Below, piece by piece: positions 1 to 12,226 of a stretch of DNA of 64,000 nt (positions are counted from its first letter, which is position 1; the number at the start of each line of letters is the position of its first letter). The notes beneath the pieces are model-generated. The model made no database searches and was not told where the DNA came from. It was given only the letters and a program-made list of their open reading frames with translations. The translations under genes and the position numbers were made by a program. Source of the DNA: Turnera subulata (taxonomy: Eukaryota > Streptophyta > Magnoliopsida > Malpighiales > Passifloraceae); NCBI GenBank assembly GCA_028386065.3, contig JAKUCV010000199.1, positions 21,010 to 85,009 of the forward strand, written 5' to 3'.

Positions 1-26
1 TTTACAAAAATTGTACACAAATGAAA

Positions 27-290
27 AAATACACAACCCATTTACCTGTTTACTTACCCATACACATTAACACAAATATTTGACTAATTAATTACATGCC
101 TAATAGTTTGAATAGAAACGTAAAATTCCAAGTCCTCAAGACTACAACCAAAATGGGAAGAAATACACAACCCATTCACCTGTTTACTTACCCATACACA
201 TTAACGCAAATATTTGACTAATTAATTACATGCCTAATAGTTTGAATAGAAACGTAAAATTCCCAGTCCTCAAGACTATAACCAAAATGG
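27..290. repeat. Tandem direct duplication, period 134 bp
   Basis: Two near-identical copies lie head to tail, about 27-160 and 161-290. Both hold the same run from AAATACACAACCCA to CCAAAATGG with a few point differences. No ORF or recognisable element ends are seen, so this is probably a local segmental duplication in intergenic DNA. Confidence 0.85.
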
Positions 291-1192
291 AATGAGATAA
301 GAAAATATGTGGGATTTTTATTTTCTCCAATCACATTCAAATATTATTATAACAATCAACTTGATACAAAAATTAGAAATAGATATAGCAAAATAATCAT
401 AAACATAGAGGGAAAATAATGTCTTGCCGATCCAATTTCAGATGCAAGAATTATACAACCTAAAGATTCATATTTTTCCAGTAAACTAGTTAAAGCAAAT
501 GGCTCTAAATAATTTAATAAATGAAGGACAAAAAGAATAAAAAAATTCTATGCATGATGAATTATACAGAAAAATCCCATGTCTTCTCCAATCTATCTTT
601 CACCTGGGTATCATTACCGGTGGTGGAAAGGTTAAAGGGTGTGTTGGGCTCGGTTCCGATTTGGGGCTTCCTGGGTGGAAACTCGACGAGGAGGACCAGA
701 GAGGCAGAGTAGATGCCGATTTGGGGTTAGCTTCAACTTTCAGGTGAGTAGCCATGTCGTGTTGCATCGCTTTACTGCATAAGCGAAGTGGGTCATGCAA
801 GCCCAGAGCCCGGATGGTGAGATCGATTTGGGATTTCTTAGGTTCACAGAGAAATCGATACCGACGGTGAGATCGATTTGGGGTTTTTTTGGTTCATAGA
901 GAAATTGACACTCAAGGTGAGATCAAGAGGGTGAGAGAGTTGAGATTGATGCCAACAGACAATGAGATTGAGAGGGAGAGAGAGTTGGATTTTCTTGTGT
1001 TTGTGTTTTTTAGAGGGAGAGGGAGAGAGAGTTGTGTTTGAGAGAAAGAAAGAGAGTGACGGGTTGATTGTGTGGGTGTTGTTGAGTGTCGGCTAGAGCT
1101 TAGGGTTTGTTTTAATTTTTTAATTAAAAATTTGAAATAAAAATAAGTTGTACGTGTATAAAGAACTAAAAATAAGCCGGTTAATGTAAATT
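291..1192. other. Intergenic, no gene recognised
   Basis: I see no supported gene here. Around 808-920 a GGTGAGATCGATTTGGG-type unit recurs two to three times. It is followed by purine-rich GAGAGGGAGAGAG tracts up to about 1060. The short ORFs have no recognisable domain. Confidence 0.5.
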
Positions 1193-1356
1193 AAATAGGT
1201 TCGCGGGTTGACCCGTGACCTGAACTGTTTTTTTTCGTGTCGGGGTCGTGTCGACCCATTTAATTAAACGTGTCGGAAATCTTTGATCTATACCTGCTAA
1301 TTTCGTGTCGGGTTCGTGTCGGGTTGTTGTGTCAATACCCGTTTTGCCAGGTCTAG
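1193..1356. mobile_element. hAT-like MITE terminus (fragment)
   Basis: The segment is rich in CGGGTTGACCC / CGTGTCGGGTT motifs. It ends in CCCGTTTTGCCAGGTCT, the kind of terminus seen on abundant plant hAT-type miniature elements. A related copy with the same end lies at about 40790-41330. The opposite terminus is not visible, so the element is partial. Confidence 0.45.
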
Positions 1357-1357
1357 A

Positions 1358-2171
1358 TTAGACCACAAAGCAGCAAAAATTCACAAAGAATTTAGTGAAT
1401 CTATTCTTCACCTCCTAAACAGCAAGGGATAGGCAACAAAGAGACTAAAAACACAAGGATTAGAATTAACGCCATAAGCAAGAATTACTTGATAAGTAAA
1501 CTCAAACCCTAATATAAAACCAAGAGAATTACTCTCTCAATAGATTGAATCCACAATCAAAGAAAACCTCAAAGGCAATTTTTATTCTCAATAACAGTCA
1601 TGTTTTAAAATGTGGACCCTAAGGGTTTTATTTATACTAGTCTAATACTCCCTAATGGACTTGGACTTTGTAACTAATAAAATAAAATAAAAAGACTTTA
1701 TGTTACTATTCACGTGGGTACTATTCATGTGAATAGTAACCTAACTCCTAAGTGGATTGGATTTGTAATTCCAATTCCCTAATGGACTTTGGCTAAAATA
1801 AATAAAAATAAACCCAACTAACAATTATTGACCCAAATAAAAATAAAACCTAGCCGAAATTTTAATCCATAAATAATAAAATTCGGCTAAACTAAAATAA
1901 TAAAAATAATAGATGTCGACATGACCCCCACTTTCTCCAGCTAGTTTGTCATCGTGGGCCCCACTCTTCTCCAAGCTTATTCTCCATCTCTTCTTGAATT
2001 TCTTGTGAGAACGAATCTTGAACATGATTTTAAAAGTGAGCTTGTGATGATGAACTTTGAGCTTGTTAGAATACATCCAAGTTCCATGCTTATCGTCATT
2101 GCTTCCTCCATGGTCGCCTTGACGTGCATCATTCTTCGAGTCTCTAAGCTCGCCTAGGTGATTTGCATCAA
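1358..2171 (-). mobile_element. Truncated LTR of a CRM-related (family B/C) element
   Basis: The right end GATTTGCATCA at 2161-2171 is the reverse complement of the TGATGCAAATC start used by the other CRM-related LTRs in this window (22311, 48692, 63098). The body shares the CACCTCCTAAACAGCAAGGGATAGG block and the GTCGACATG block with them. The other end, expected to read TGATACGG, is missing, so this is a 5'-truncated solo LTR in minus orientation. It sits between the MITE fragment and copia leader sequence. No internal region or TSD is present. Confidence 0.7.
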
Positions 2172-2874
2172 TAACAGTAATGAAATAATAACAAAAGATA
2201 TAAAATAAGTATAAAGAGTAGCAGGATAATAATAGAAAATATGTAGTATGTTACTCGATAAATCTTTCAGCAATATTACTACGATATATATGTATATATA
2301 AAAAGGTTATACGTTTACTCGTATTACTACTATATATGTATATAAAGAAAGTATGAAAGTAGTAATCAAAAAAGTTTTAGAAATAAATACCTTCATGGGC
2401 TAGAGACTTGTGTTGATAATGTGTTATAAAACTGAAGGTGAAATACACCATTGATGGTAGTAATACAGGCTTGATGGTAATAATACAACTTTGATTGTAA
2501 TAAGATAACTTTGGTGGTAATATTGATAATAACCAACTAATAGAAATTAAATAAAGGTAGGGAGAGCTTGAGAGAGGTGTATAGGAATCTAAAGAAGAGT
2601 TTATATTGGAAGATCAAAGGTAAAAATGTGTATGAAAGAAGGGGATATTTATAGGTAAAAATGGGAGGATAAGAACAAATAAGTTAGGTTAGATTAGAAG
2701 AAGAAAATCACATAGGTATTAGGTAATAAAGATGAAGACAATGGAAGGTAGATAGATCGAAAGGTAGATAGAATAAACCATGTGAAAATTAGGTGTATGG
2801 TAATATATTTTACCAGGGGTAAATACGATATGATAAAAATAATTTTATTATGCGGGTAAAAATGATATTCACAC
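2172..2874 (-). mobile_element. Copia-family leader plus LTR fragment
   Basis: This matches the 5' end of the copia element at 31880-32850. It has about 1.5 leader minisatellite units (CTCGATAAATCTTTCAGC), a decayed primer-binding site at about 2400-2421, and an LTR starting TGTTATAAAA at 2422 and running to about 2874. Orientation is minus. The PBS has lost several C/G bases by transition compared with 32352-32373, which suggests an old, methylation-decayed copy. The inner coding region is absent. Confidence 0.7.
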
Positions 2875-3042
2875 ATATTATATTTATTTATTTATTTATA
2901 TATATATATATTGGCAGGCACGAGCATATGTTTAGAATTTGCATGCCGACGTGAAACCTCGGACTCTCTCCTTAAAGTTGCACCATTTTTCTCTTTCAAT
3001 TTTTTCCTTATCATTGTCTCGCATCCTATTGCCAGCTCAGAG

Positions 3043-3620
3043 TAGGGATGGCAGTGGGGTGGAGATCTTGCGGGTAGGGGAATCCCTTCCCATCGCTGCG
3101 ACCTAAAACTTTTTCCATCCCGTCCCCCTGCATTCCCCGTGGATCCCCGTAGGTCTCCGCAATTTAAATTTTTTATTTTAAAATATTTGTAATCTTTTCC
3201 ACTTGAAAGCTTGAAATTTAGTTCCAAACTATTATAAAATACATATTAATGTTAGTGTCAATATAAAGTATATTTTACTATCTAATACTATATATTACCA
3301 CCAAAAGATTCAAATTCAACCAACATGATTAAAAAAAATTACGATAAAGTGAATTGAACTCGGTCTATATTGTGTTATCTCTTTCTTTTCTTATTTTATA
3401 TTTAAATAAAATGACTAAAAACTCAAACTTGAAATATATATATATATTATAGCATTAACTAAATTTTATATCTTTTCAGGTCCCCATGGAGCAACTATTA
3501 TGATTTCCATCACCATCCCCAAATTAGTCTCGGATTGAAAATTGTCTCAATCCCCATCCCTTTGGATTAATAATCATTCCCATCCCATCCCTCCGACGGT
3601 GGGAATTTTTGCCATCGCTA
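3043..3620. mobile_element. hAT-type MITE
   Basis: The left end is TAGGGATGGCAGTGGGG. The right end is the inverted match ATTTTTGCCATCGCTA, the classic TAGNGATGGCAAAAA terminus of plant hAT miniatures. The inner ends carry inverted CCCATCCC / GGGATGG runs. No transposase ORF is present and no clean 8-bp TSD was found, so the copy is old. Confidence 0.65.
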
Positions 3621-4492
3621 ATTGGGAGGGCTGATGAGCAGAGTCGTTATGCTTTTACAGCGGCTCGTTCCAGTCCTTAACTAGGCAGCCAATTTTTATG
3701 ATTACAAAGGTCCACGATTACGAAATTAGCCTTGCATTTCCCTAGGCATGGCCTTAGAATAGTTCTACTTCTCCATGAAGATAAGCTAAAGAAGACATTC
3801 AACATCTAAGTAGTCTTCCACGTTATTGAAAAGTAGAAAAACAGATTTTAAAAGTTCGCTATTGGTCCTGTTTCCCTTTATGTTATTTCAAGTTCTGTTT
3901 TTCATCTTCCGCTTTCCCAGTTGCTATTTGCAATCTGTCGTCCACTTTGGCCACCAATGAACCCTTCGCATTTCTCAACATCATTAACGATTCTCTTCTC
4001 AACATCATTGACAATTATAGTATTTTAAGTTAAAAAAAATTCATTTAAGAGAAAAACAAGTACTGTGTTGATTACTTAATACAGTAGAGCTAAAGGGTGA
4101 CGTTTCGTTGTGCTATATGGAACTTCAAATGTCTTTAACCAATGCAAACTGTAAAACTGGCTAGACAAAGTAAAAAGGCAATTGTCTCCAAATTTCTTGT
4201 TCTCGCTATTAATACTAATAATACTCCTATAATGTTTCTCAAAAAAAATAATACTCCTATAAAAAAAAAGTTTTCCCAGCTTTCCTATAGACGTTCAATC
4301 TCTATAGGAACAAACCATAAAATGTGGCCAAACATCGACAAGAATCCTATGCTGTAAATTAAAACTAACGTATTTTTAAGAGCAATTAAAAAATGAGTAG
4401 ATTCGCTCCTGTCAAGTATCAAAAATTCAGCTCAGTTAACTTAGCCGCATCATGACTCCTAGTCTTCAGAAATTAGAATAACGTTGTTGTTT
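3621..4492. other. PAB7 downstream region, no other gene
   Basis: AT-rich sequence between the MITE and the PAB7 stop codon. The last part, near 4380-4492, should hold the PAB7 3' UTR on the minus strand. I could not identify a convincing poly(A) signal by eye. Confidence 0.4.
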
Positions 4493-7400
4493 TCAATTGA
4501 CTGCAACCTCAGCCGACAGGAAACTTGAATGAAGGGCGTCTTGACCAGACACTTTCGTCTTTGACATCTTGAGCACCTCCACAGCTTCCTCTACTTTAGA
4601 AGCCAAAGACTCGGGGGATTCCAACAGCAGGAGCAGTTCTGCATTGTCCATTTCCAGAAGCATCCCTGTAATCTTCGCAACAAGATCCGGCTGCAGATGA
4701 GAAACAAACACAATATATTAGATTTGGATTTGTACTGGCATTCTTTTATTAACAACCAGCTGATCCCTTGTGGCCTTCTGCACAAAGCAAAAAAGCCTCC
4801 TATTCCAACTACATCCAGTTTAAAGTTTCTCCGCCTCAGTGAACTAAAAAAAAAAGTGGAGGATCCTTAGTCCAGTATAATACAATATATGTTGTTGCAG
4901 CTGTTAAGTTGCTTTCCTGCCACAATAGAGGCTATGCAACTAATTGTCACTGGAACCAAAATTTACCTGGTGCTTCTGGACAAGTGGGTAAAGACGCTCG
5001 CCCAAAATCTGTTTCTGTTGCTCTGGAGTAGCAGCAGCAAGCATGCTACTCAGCATCTCGGATCCTTGTGGCACAGCTCCAAGAGAATTGGAACCGGCAG
5101 ATGCAATTCCACTTCCTTTGTTAATTTCGCGTACTCGACCATTTGGTACATATTTTGCCTGGCCAGTCCGCTGCCAACAAACCCGTCAGATACAATTTAT
5201 AAATGCATTGACAGGGCTAGTGTTGCTTTCAATTAGAACGTAGTCTTCACTCAACCAAAAATAATTTTGACCCGTATAAAAGGCATCACCTGGTGAAGTA
5301 GTGAGATTTAGAAATTCAACCACAAAAGGTTTAAGTTTTATGAGGTTTAGACATTTATTTCATGCCAAAAGTGCTGAAGGATAAAATTCTCAAAATCTGA
5401 CTCCAGTGCCCTCCCTTATGGACATATGCATTTATGTGAGTGGATTAACTTTCAGAAAGAAATCACTAAAATTAGTGACGTTTTCGTTAACCCCACTGTT
5501 CTCCACAGAGTAAATGGGATCTCATTGCGGTAAATTTTCAAACGTTTCTGGTTCAAGGGTAATCATGTTGAAAGTACAGTTCACTTCAGATAGAACATGA
5601 AACAATATTCCTTGTCATGCTTATTATACTGGCTTCAAATAAAAATAGCATGGAATTACGTAACGGAATACATACTGCAATGGTATATGGCATTCCATCT
5701 AAGAAAGAAATAGAAGGCAAAACCTGGTTATTTGGGTCTTTTGAGTGAGTAAGTGATTGGGTAGGCTGTTGCATGTATGGAACAGAATGAGCACTGTTCT
5801 GCGGAAGCATATGCCCATTCATCCGCCCCCTACTTTGCCTGTGTTGCCTTTGACCATTAGGCATCTGTAAAATTATAAAAAATTCAACAACGAACAAGTA
5901 AGCATGAAAACCAAGCATTCTTCACAATAAAGGATACTTATTTTTTAAATAAGGAAATAAGTGCTTGTGAGCAGCATGTCATACAGCAGCAAATTGCGAT
6001 GGCTGAAAGGTTGGTCTTGTTGGAGGTGCAAAGCCATTAGGCCTCCATCCTGGCCTCATACCCAAAGGCTGGTACATCAGCCCAGGTCGTGGAGGAACTT
6101 GTGAAATGACACCAGGAGGAGCTGTATAATAAAGAGGAGGATATCCACCAGGTATAACCCCAGCAGAGGGTCCAGCTAGCCCAGCCATCCGATGTGCGTA
6201 CTGCAGCTGCAATTGTGCTTGTCTGTCCTCCTTCCTTTGAGCAATAGCTACATATAATGGCTTGCGGTGGAACATGTATCCTGTAAAATTCACAGGCAAA
6301 TTGTGCAATTCAGAAAGACATTCTTGAGGTGTCTGACTTGCTAGTCATCAACACAACAACCATTGCCACATCGCTATTCTACTCTGAACAGAATAAAATA
6401 TTCAGTGCACACTGCTTAAAGCATCTTGCTAAGTAATATTTAAATCTAATTACAGCTATAATTCTTTTATTCTAGCCTCAAACCATTGCAATCTGAAAGA
6501 TGTGTAACTTTCTCTTTTTTCCTTCTCCAGGGTTGATTTGATTTGCCTTCAGCTTGATAAACAAGAGTTCCCATTTTTTCATGGAAAAACGACTCTTAGC
6601 TTTTTAGTTGTACCTCAAGCTACAACTTCATCGATGTCATTGTGATTTATTAGGCGATTATAGTAATGAGATGCAAGCGTTTCTTCCTTCCAACAAGAAA
6701 CAAACAGTCAAGGACATACTGTCTTTTCAGTATCACGTAGATGCCTATAATCACACTTCAATTCAAAGCAACTCTGCATATCTTGAAATTGGAGTTTAAT
6801 TTAATGAGGAATGGAATCAAGAAAGAAAAAGGTAACCAGACTTCAACAAAAAAAGATTTTAAAGGTAACCAGACTTCAACAAAAAAAGATCATAAAGGTA
6901 ACCAGACTTCAACAAAAAAAGATCATAAAGGTAACCAGACTTCAACAAAAAAAAAAAAAAATAGAAAGGTAACCACACAGTATATCCAGGCCTTTCGGCC
7001 ACTAAATTTTTAAATTACCATGGAAAGTGTTCACCGCTTTATTGGCCTCCTCAGGGCTGGAGAAGCAGACAAATCCAAACCCCTTGCTTATTCCTCTGTC
7101 ATCTCTCATGAGTTTTGCAGAAGTGATCGTGCCACATTGGCTGAAATGTTCCCTCAGCTCTTCATCAGTGACATCATCATCAATGTTTTTGACATAAACA
7201 TTTGAACCCTGAAATTTAGAAAAAAAAAATATTGAAACTTAATAAATAAAGAAAAATTGATGAAATAATTTCCCCGGTAGCTCTTACAATCCCATGGATT
7301 TATTTATCTCAATTAGGTAGCCATGTAGCTTGTAAGCCAAGAATACTAGGAGTACATAATAGAAATTCACCAATTCAATCTGCAGTAATTACAATTTCAT

Positions 7401-9938
7401 TTAATTCTTTGACAATGGAATGTAGTCAGCATTATATCTTAAACAAACCCTATGGAAAAGAGCTTCCTTATGCTCCTTGGTTAGAATTCATGTCCTTGGT
7501 TTTTGCAATAAAATCCCATCTCTGTTTCAACTCCATTAATTTTATCTGTCCCCTCATAATTTTACAGTTCAACCATGGTCTTATAAGATCTGTTGAGTGT
7601 TGCCTTGACTAGAGTTTCTTATGATAACAAGATCCAAACATTAATGTGATCCAATTGCTTTCTGAGGCTAGTATTTTAAGTGCAATCTCCACATGCCATA
7701 TAATCATCTCATACCCTTTAGTTACACGTTATATGCATATCTGTAATATATAGGCAGAAAAGGCTGGAATTTCAAAACATTTTCACGAAAGAAAAATTTA
7801 ATGAAAAATAAAAAAGAAGAATAACGAAAGAAACAGGGGAGAAGCAGCTGCCTGATATTTTAATATTTGCTCCTTGCGTTTCTCCTCAAACTGATGACGC
7901 AAGATCTGTTCACGTTCTGCTTTCTTTTGTGCCCTTGCCACGTACAGAACTTTTGAACCTGCACAACGAACAGTGGAGCATAAGAGAGTCGGAATGAAAT
8001 GCATACTCACATGCAGAACACAACAGCGAAAGAGATGGATTTCTCAATATGGAGCAACCTACAAACAAAAAGAAGAGGGAAGAGGCATAGAATATACCAA
8101 GGTCTAGTCCATTCATTGCTTCCAATGCCATTTTGGCATGATCAGGGTTCTCAAAGTTCACAAAACCAAATCCTCTGGAGACCCCATTGTCATCCTTCGC
8201 AATTAACAGACTAGCAATTTTTCCAAACTTTGAAAACTTTCCTTGTAGGAGATCTTCTGTGATATCTGGATCCAAGTTCTTCACATATAAATTTGTATAT
8301 TTAGCATCTGGACTGGGCAAAACTCGATCACTCTTTCTAACAAACTTCCCAACATATCTGCATCACAATTGGGATTAAATTAATAAATATGAAGATATCC
8401 AATACTGCATGGCACACTGCCAAAAATTGTATATATGTATACATCTTAAACTGCTTACATCTGCTTGTCATCTACATTAGCTCCATTTAAGTTTTCGATA
8501 GCAGAATTAGCAGAATCCTCTGTCTCGAATTGAACAAAGCCAAAGCCTTTACTCTTCCCCTCCTCAGATGTGACAACTTTACAGGATACAATATTCCCAA
8601 ATTGGCAAAACAAATCTTGCAGTCTTGAATTATCAACGGACTCACTCAAGTTCTGCCAAAGAAACCAATTCAGATTTAGAGCCAAACAAAGATAGGGAAC
8701 TTACAGCATTCTTTCGGGCCAAATTTCTCCGATTAAATGAAAAGGAGCATACCTTGACAAACACATTTCCTTTTCCACTTCTTCTTGCATCCGGGTCGCG
8801 GACCGACCACGTGACCCTCATTACTTTTCCATTCAAGGGAGTATGGTTCTTTGTCTCAATGGCGCGGATAGCTAGTCAAAGCCACATTACCATTATCATA
8901 TCACCAATAGCCAAGAAAGAACTTCAAAAAATAACACGAAAGTACCATGCAGAAATCTGGTTTTCATTAAAAAAATGGCCAGAAAAACATCAGAAAACTC
9001 CTGAACTGTGCTCATATAGACACTTTATATTTATCTTCATTACCAGGATCAGTTTCTTAACCTCAAGGGATAAGAGGACATGACTCAGAATTTCGAAGCA
9101 CAACAACGAACCATCAAATGCATTCACTATGCTTTGTGTGGATGGAATTTCATGACCAAAGTCACTTCCCAACCCCAGTGAAAAATAACCCCAAATCATA
9201 TCAGACAACCAAACAAACAAGCAGACATGAGCAGCACTAACTATGGACTCTGTTACTAATGCGAAAACTCTGTAACAGTTGTACCAGTTTTCCCATACAA
9301 ACACCTCATTATAGACCAGGGGAGAAGAGGTATTGAACCAGGAAGATCCTTAACGAAAAACAAGCACGATAACTGCATTCGGATGTCATGTGTCCACTGC
9401 AGACAATTTTTCCTTCCGATGAATAATCAACATTTCTGCGGACAAATACACTCTGAAAAAAAAAAAAAGAACTAGGCCCAAACCGATCAAAAGGAGAATA
9501 ATCGCCCCTCACTTCTCAATCTCTTAGTACTCAATAAAGAATAAAAACTGGCATTAAAACACTAACTTAGCCTACAAATCATGAAACCTTGATCACACAA
9601 AAACAATAACTCCTTCCCCATCATCACCAAACAGGACACTAAAACGAACGACAACAAAGATAAAAACGAAGGAAAAAAGCACAAAATCAACCAGCATTGC
9701 ATTGCAGTAGTAGAGTAAGAGCGAGAGGAGTACCGTCTTGTGGAGAGATGAAGTTGACGTAACCGTAACAGAGAGACCTGCCAGTGGAGGAGTCTCTGCA
9801 GACGCGGACAGATGCGAGGCTCTTGAACTCGGAGAAGGCATCGAACAGCTGGCCGTCGGTGACGTCCGGGTGCAGGTCCCCGACGTACAGCGACGCCGGG
9901 GCGGTCGCCGACACCGTCGCAGGGGCCACCACCGCCAT
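4493..9938 (-). CDS. PAB7: Polyadenylate-binding protein, class IV (PAB7 type), 10 coding exons
   Basis: Binds mRNA poly(A) tails in the cytoplasm, where PABPs link tail length to translation and decay. Coding exons in transcript order: 9938-9734, 8871-8753, 8652-8459, 8357-8098, 7958-7852, 7208-7019, 6280-5985, 5864-5724, 5170-4967, 4690-4493 (stop TGA). They total 1914 nt, 637 aa, with consistent phases. Domains: four RRMs at about aa 16-93 ([16 protein letters not shown]1 CYGYVNF), 105-180 (KGFGFVQF), 194-271 (RGFGFVNF) and 297-373 (KGFGFVCF); a Pro/Gln/Met-rich linker; and a C-terminal MLLE/PABC domain at about aa 544-615 ([19 protein letters not shown]). SLYVGDLHP at the start and [13 protein letters not shown] at the end fit the PAB6/PAB7 class better than PAB2/4/8. 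An in-frame upstream ATG at 9956 would add six residues; 9938 was chosen because MAVVAPA resembles PABP starts. Intron 5 has a GC donor. Confidence 0.95.
6828..6975. repeat. 33-bp minisatellite in PAB7 intron
   Basis: Four units starting GGTAACCAGACTTCAAC lie at 6831, 6864, 6897 and 6930. A partial fifth lies at 6968 after a poly-A expansion. The unit is 33 bp, so it gives a meaningless open frame ([11 protein letters not shown] repeats) antisense to PAB7. It lies in the intron between the RRM4 exon and the linker exon. Confidence 0.9.
7209..7851 (-). other. GC-AG intron of PAB7
   Basis: The exon ending AAATATCAG (to 7852) is followed by GC at 7851-7850. The next exon opens after TTTCAG with GGT TCA AAT, the start of RRM4. 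No GT near this junction keeps both the conserved KYQ|GSNVYV protein join and the reading frame. A rare GC-AG intron is therefore the simplest reading. The other eight PAB7 introns all start GT. Confidence 0.75.
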
Positions 9939-10430
9939 TATTCCGCTATATACCAAACGTATATACGATGATCGTTAAATATAAATTTAATTCGGTTCGA
10001 GATTCAACGGAATGCAGTTACAGAGAGCCAAACAAAAACGAAAAAGAACGCCAGATAATTAATAATAAAAAATAATAATAAAACAAAAAAAAAAAGATGC
10101 AGCTTATCGTAACACAACTCTGTGTGTGTGTGTGTGTGTGTGTTTTTTTTTTTTAGTGTGAGTGAATGTGTGTGCGCTGTGGTTTCCTCGAGTTTTTGTG
10201 ATGTTTGTTGGAATTGGAGAAGAGGGAAAGATTAAGAAATAAGAAGAGAGACCACCTGTGTTTTGGGGAGAAACAGGGGAAGAAGAAAGGGAGGGGGGGG
10301 AAGAGGAGAGCAATGTATGTGTATGTATGTNGGGGGGGGAGGGCTTGTTGGTGTGGGTGTGGGAGGAGAGTATAGTCTGGTGTGGTGAGGTGAGGCGAGG
10401 CGAGGCGAGGCGTTGGTGTGTGCGGATTTT
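9939..10430 (-). promoter_or_regulatory. PAB7 leader and proximal promoter
   Basis: Read on the minus strand, this is a long pyrimidine-rich stretch (CTCTTCC, TTCTTCTTCCCC runs) typical of plant housekeeping 5' leaders. It includes a (CA)11/poly-A tract and a GCCTC repeat (GAGGCGAGGCGAGGCG on the plus strand at about 10390-10410). A weak TATA-like ACTATACTC lies at about 10367-10375. The transcription start and any leader intron cannot be fixed by eye. One ambiguous base (n) is at 10331. Confidence 0.45.
10121..10154. repeat. (TG)11 microsatellite followed by T-run
   Basis: Eleven TG dinucleotides at 10121-10142 run directly into about 12 T's. The tract lies in the presumed PAB7 leader, where it would be transcribed as AAAA...CACACA. 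Confidence 0.95.
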
Positions 10431-10812
10431 GCATGGACACAGGCGGTTGGGCCGTTTCAGTATAAGAATGCGTCAGTCTAGGAGACGTTCCACGCGCTAG
10501 TTGGAGCGTGGTTCCCACCTTCGGTTCGGGAGATGGAAACGGAATTATTCTTTTATTATTTGCCCCTTCTAGGCTTTTTGTAGGTGTAGACTAGTATTTG
10601 CTGCTCTGCTATTCGTGTCTGTTAACTATTCCCGCAACAATTGATTTTGTAATATTGGATGGTTCTTTTTTTTGGATGGCACACACGCACGCCAATTTAC
10701 TGTATTATTTTATTTCGGATATAAAATACATTTTATTGTTTTCGGATGCATGCTAGTATGCTACCAAATCTTAATCTAAATCACATATGTATGAATGAGA
10801 TATTCATTGTGC

Positions 10813-11005
10813 GGAAAACTCTGTAGAAGGTTTTCCCGTCCGATTATTATTTGTTGGGAATAAAATTTTTATTATTTTTGTTCTATTACAACGTTGTTAG
10901 TTTTAAACGGATAACTCTGTAGAAGGTTTTCCCGGTCCGATTATTATTTGTTGGGAATAAAATTTTTATTATTTTTGTTTTATTACAACGTTGTTAGTTT
11001 AAACA
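10813..11005. repeat. Tandem duplication, period about 96 bp
   Basis: ACTCTGTAGAAGGTTTTCCC through CAACGTTGTTAGTTT occurs twice, at about 10816-10911 and 10912-11005. The second copy has one extra G and a few substitutions. It lies upstream of PAB7 in otherwise unremarkable AT-rich DNA. Confidence 0.85.
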
Positions 11006-12011
11006 ATTTGAGACGGAAGAATGTTTAATGTTATGATGATATTTGATGGTAGAGAAAATGGTAAAAACTACCAGTAAAGTTAACCGGCTTTTCAATAACT
11101 TATGTGAGCATTATTTAACACATCAGCCGCCTATCTATTTGGTGGGATTTTTTTTTTTTTGAGAATTGTGATTGGGTCGGAATCATCTGTATTTTTCTAC
11201 CTAACCCAACCATAAAATAAAGAACAGTGGCAAAAAAAGATTTCCTAGAATGGGTGGGTAAAAAAGGGATCAAGGAAGCAGTCATTGTCTTCTAAAGCTA
11301 GAATAGGAAACGCGCGTGGAAATTAGCACACATGCTTAACAAGAGAAGAGGGGAAGGAGGGGATAATATAATAGATTGTGGACTATATAAAGGAGGGACA
11401 TGTGAGCCTAAAAGACTGCTTCAATGGTGCTAGCTACTACTATGGATCAAAACGCAAAGGTACTTACCGACACATAAACGCCCTCACGGACCTAAGAAAG
11501 TCGCACTCCCGTCACAGCGTTTATCGGCATCTCTCACAGCCAGACCTTAACCAAATACCATGCCCCTCTTCACGGCCACGCGTCATTCTCACCCCCAACC
11601 TCTAGTTCTTCGCTTCTGTTCTTTTTATTCTTTCTTTTTTATTTATTTGTTTTTGTTCCTTGGTTCTAAGAGAAGACAATCAATCATATTGGGCTTTAAT
11701 AAGTCGAGCCCAATGGCTCGTTTTCTTACGTCTCCAAAGATTTAACCCCTAGCTAATCAAATCCTCCTGATTCGCTTGCGTGCTGATGTTAACTAGCGCT
11801 GGTAATTGGTAAGGTAGGTAAGTAATAATAATTACTGTATCCTCTTTTTGAGTGAAAAAAAAAAAAAGAGAAATGATACGATTGGATAAGTATAGGTGCC
11901 CAGCGGTGCTGGTAGCCTGGTACTGGGAAAGAAAGTGCTAGTACCTTTGTAGAATGTAGGGTGTCATTGGATAAAAGCTAGTACTCGTTATCAAAAAAAA
12001 AAAAAAAAGCT
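11006..12011. other. Intergenic, no gene recognised
   Basis: AT-rich DNA with scattered short ORFs and poly-A/T tracts. I recognise no coding domain, RNA gene or element terminus before the copia TSD at 12012. Confidence 0.5.
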
Positions 12012-12016
12012 AGTAC

Positions 12017-12226
12017 TGTTGTAAATAGCGTGTTTTTATGCACTGAAAATTTACTGAATGAAGAGAAGCAAGAGGGGAAGGAGAAGGAGGAAGATGAACT
12101 CGGCTCAAACTCTTATTTCGTCATTCCATTTCATTCCAGGAAATACATGAGTGTATTGGCTTTATATAGCCACGTTAAGAAGAAAAAGACAGATATAGGG
12201 TAGTTGACATTCACCCTTTTCTAACA
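12017..12226 (-). repeat. Copia copy 1, 3' LTR (left)
   Basis: Runs TGTTGTAAATAGCG to CCCTTTTCTAACA, 210 bp. It matches 18211-18420 base for base as far as I can read. Confidence 0.93.

Noticed and set aside
6741..7013. 90-codon plus-strand ORF with [11 protein letters not shown] repeats
   Set aside because: Direct product of a 33-bp minisatellite in a PAB7 intron, antisense to the gene.
8625..9083. 152-codon plus-strand ORF opposite PAB7
   Set aside because: Spans exons and introns of PAB7 on the other strand, with no domain; a shadow frame.
10153..10518. ORFs near 10150-10520
   Set aside because: Low-complexity translation of microsatellite and C/T-rich PAB7 leader sequence.
11378..11745. 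Possible short gene upstream of the copia element
   Set aside because: No start context, domain, codon pattern or splice structure that supports coding.
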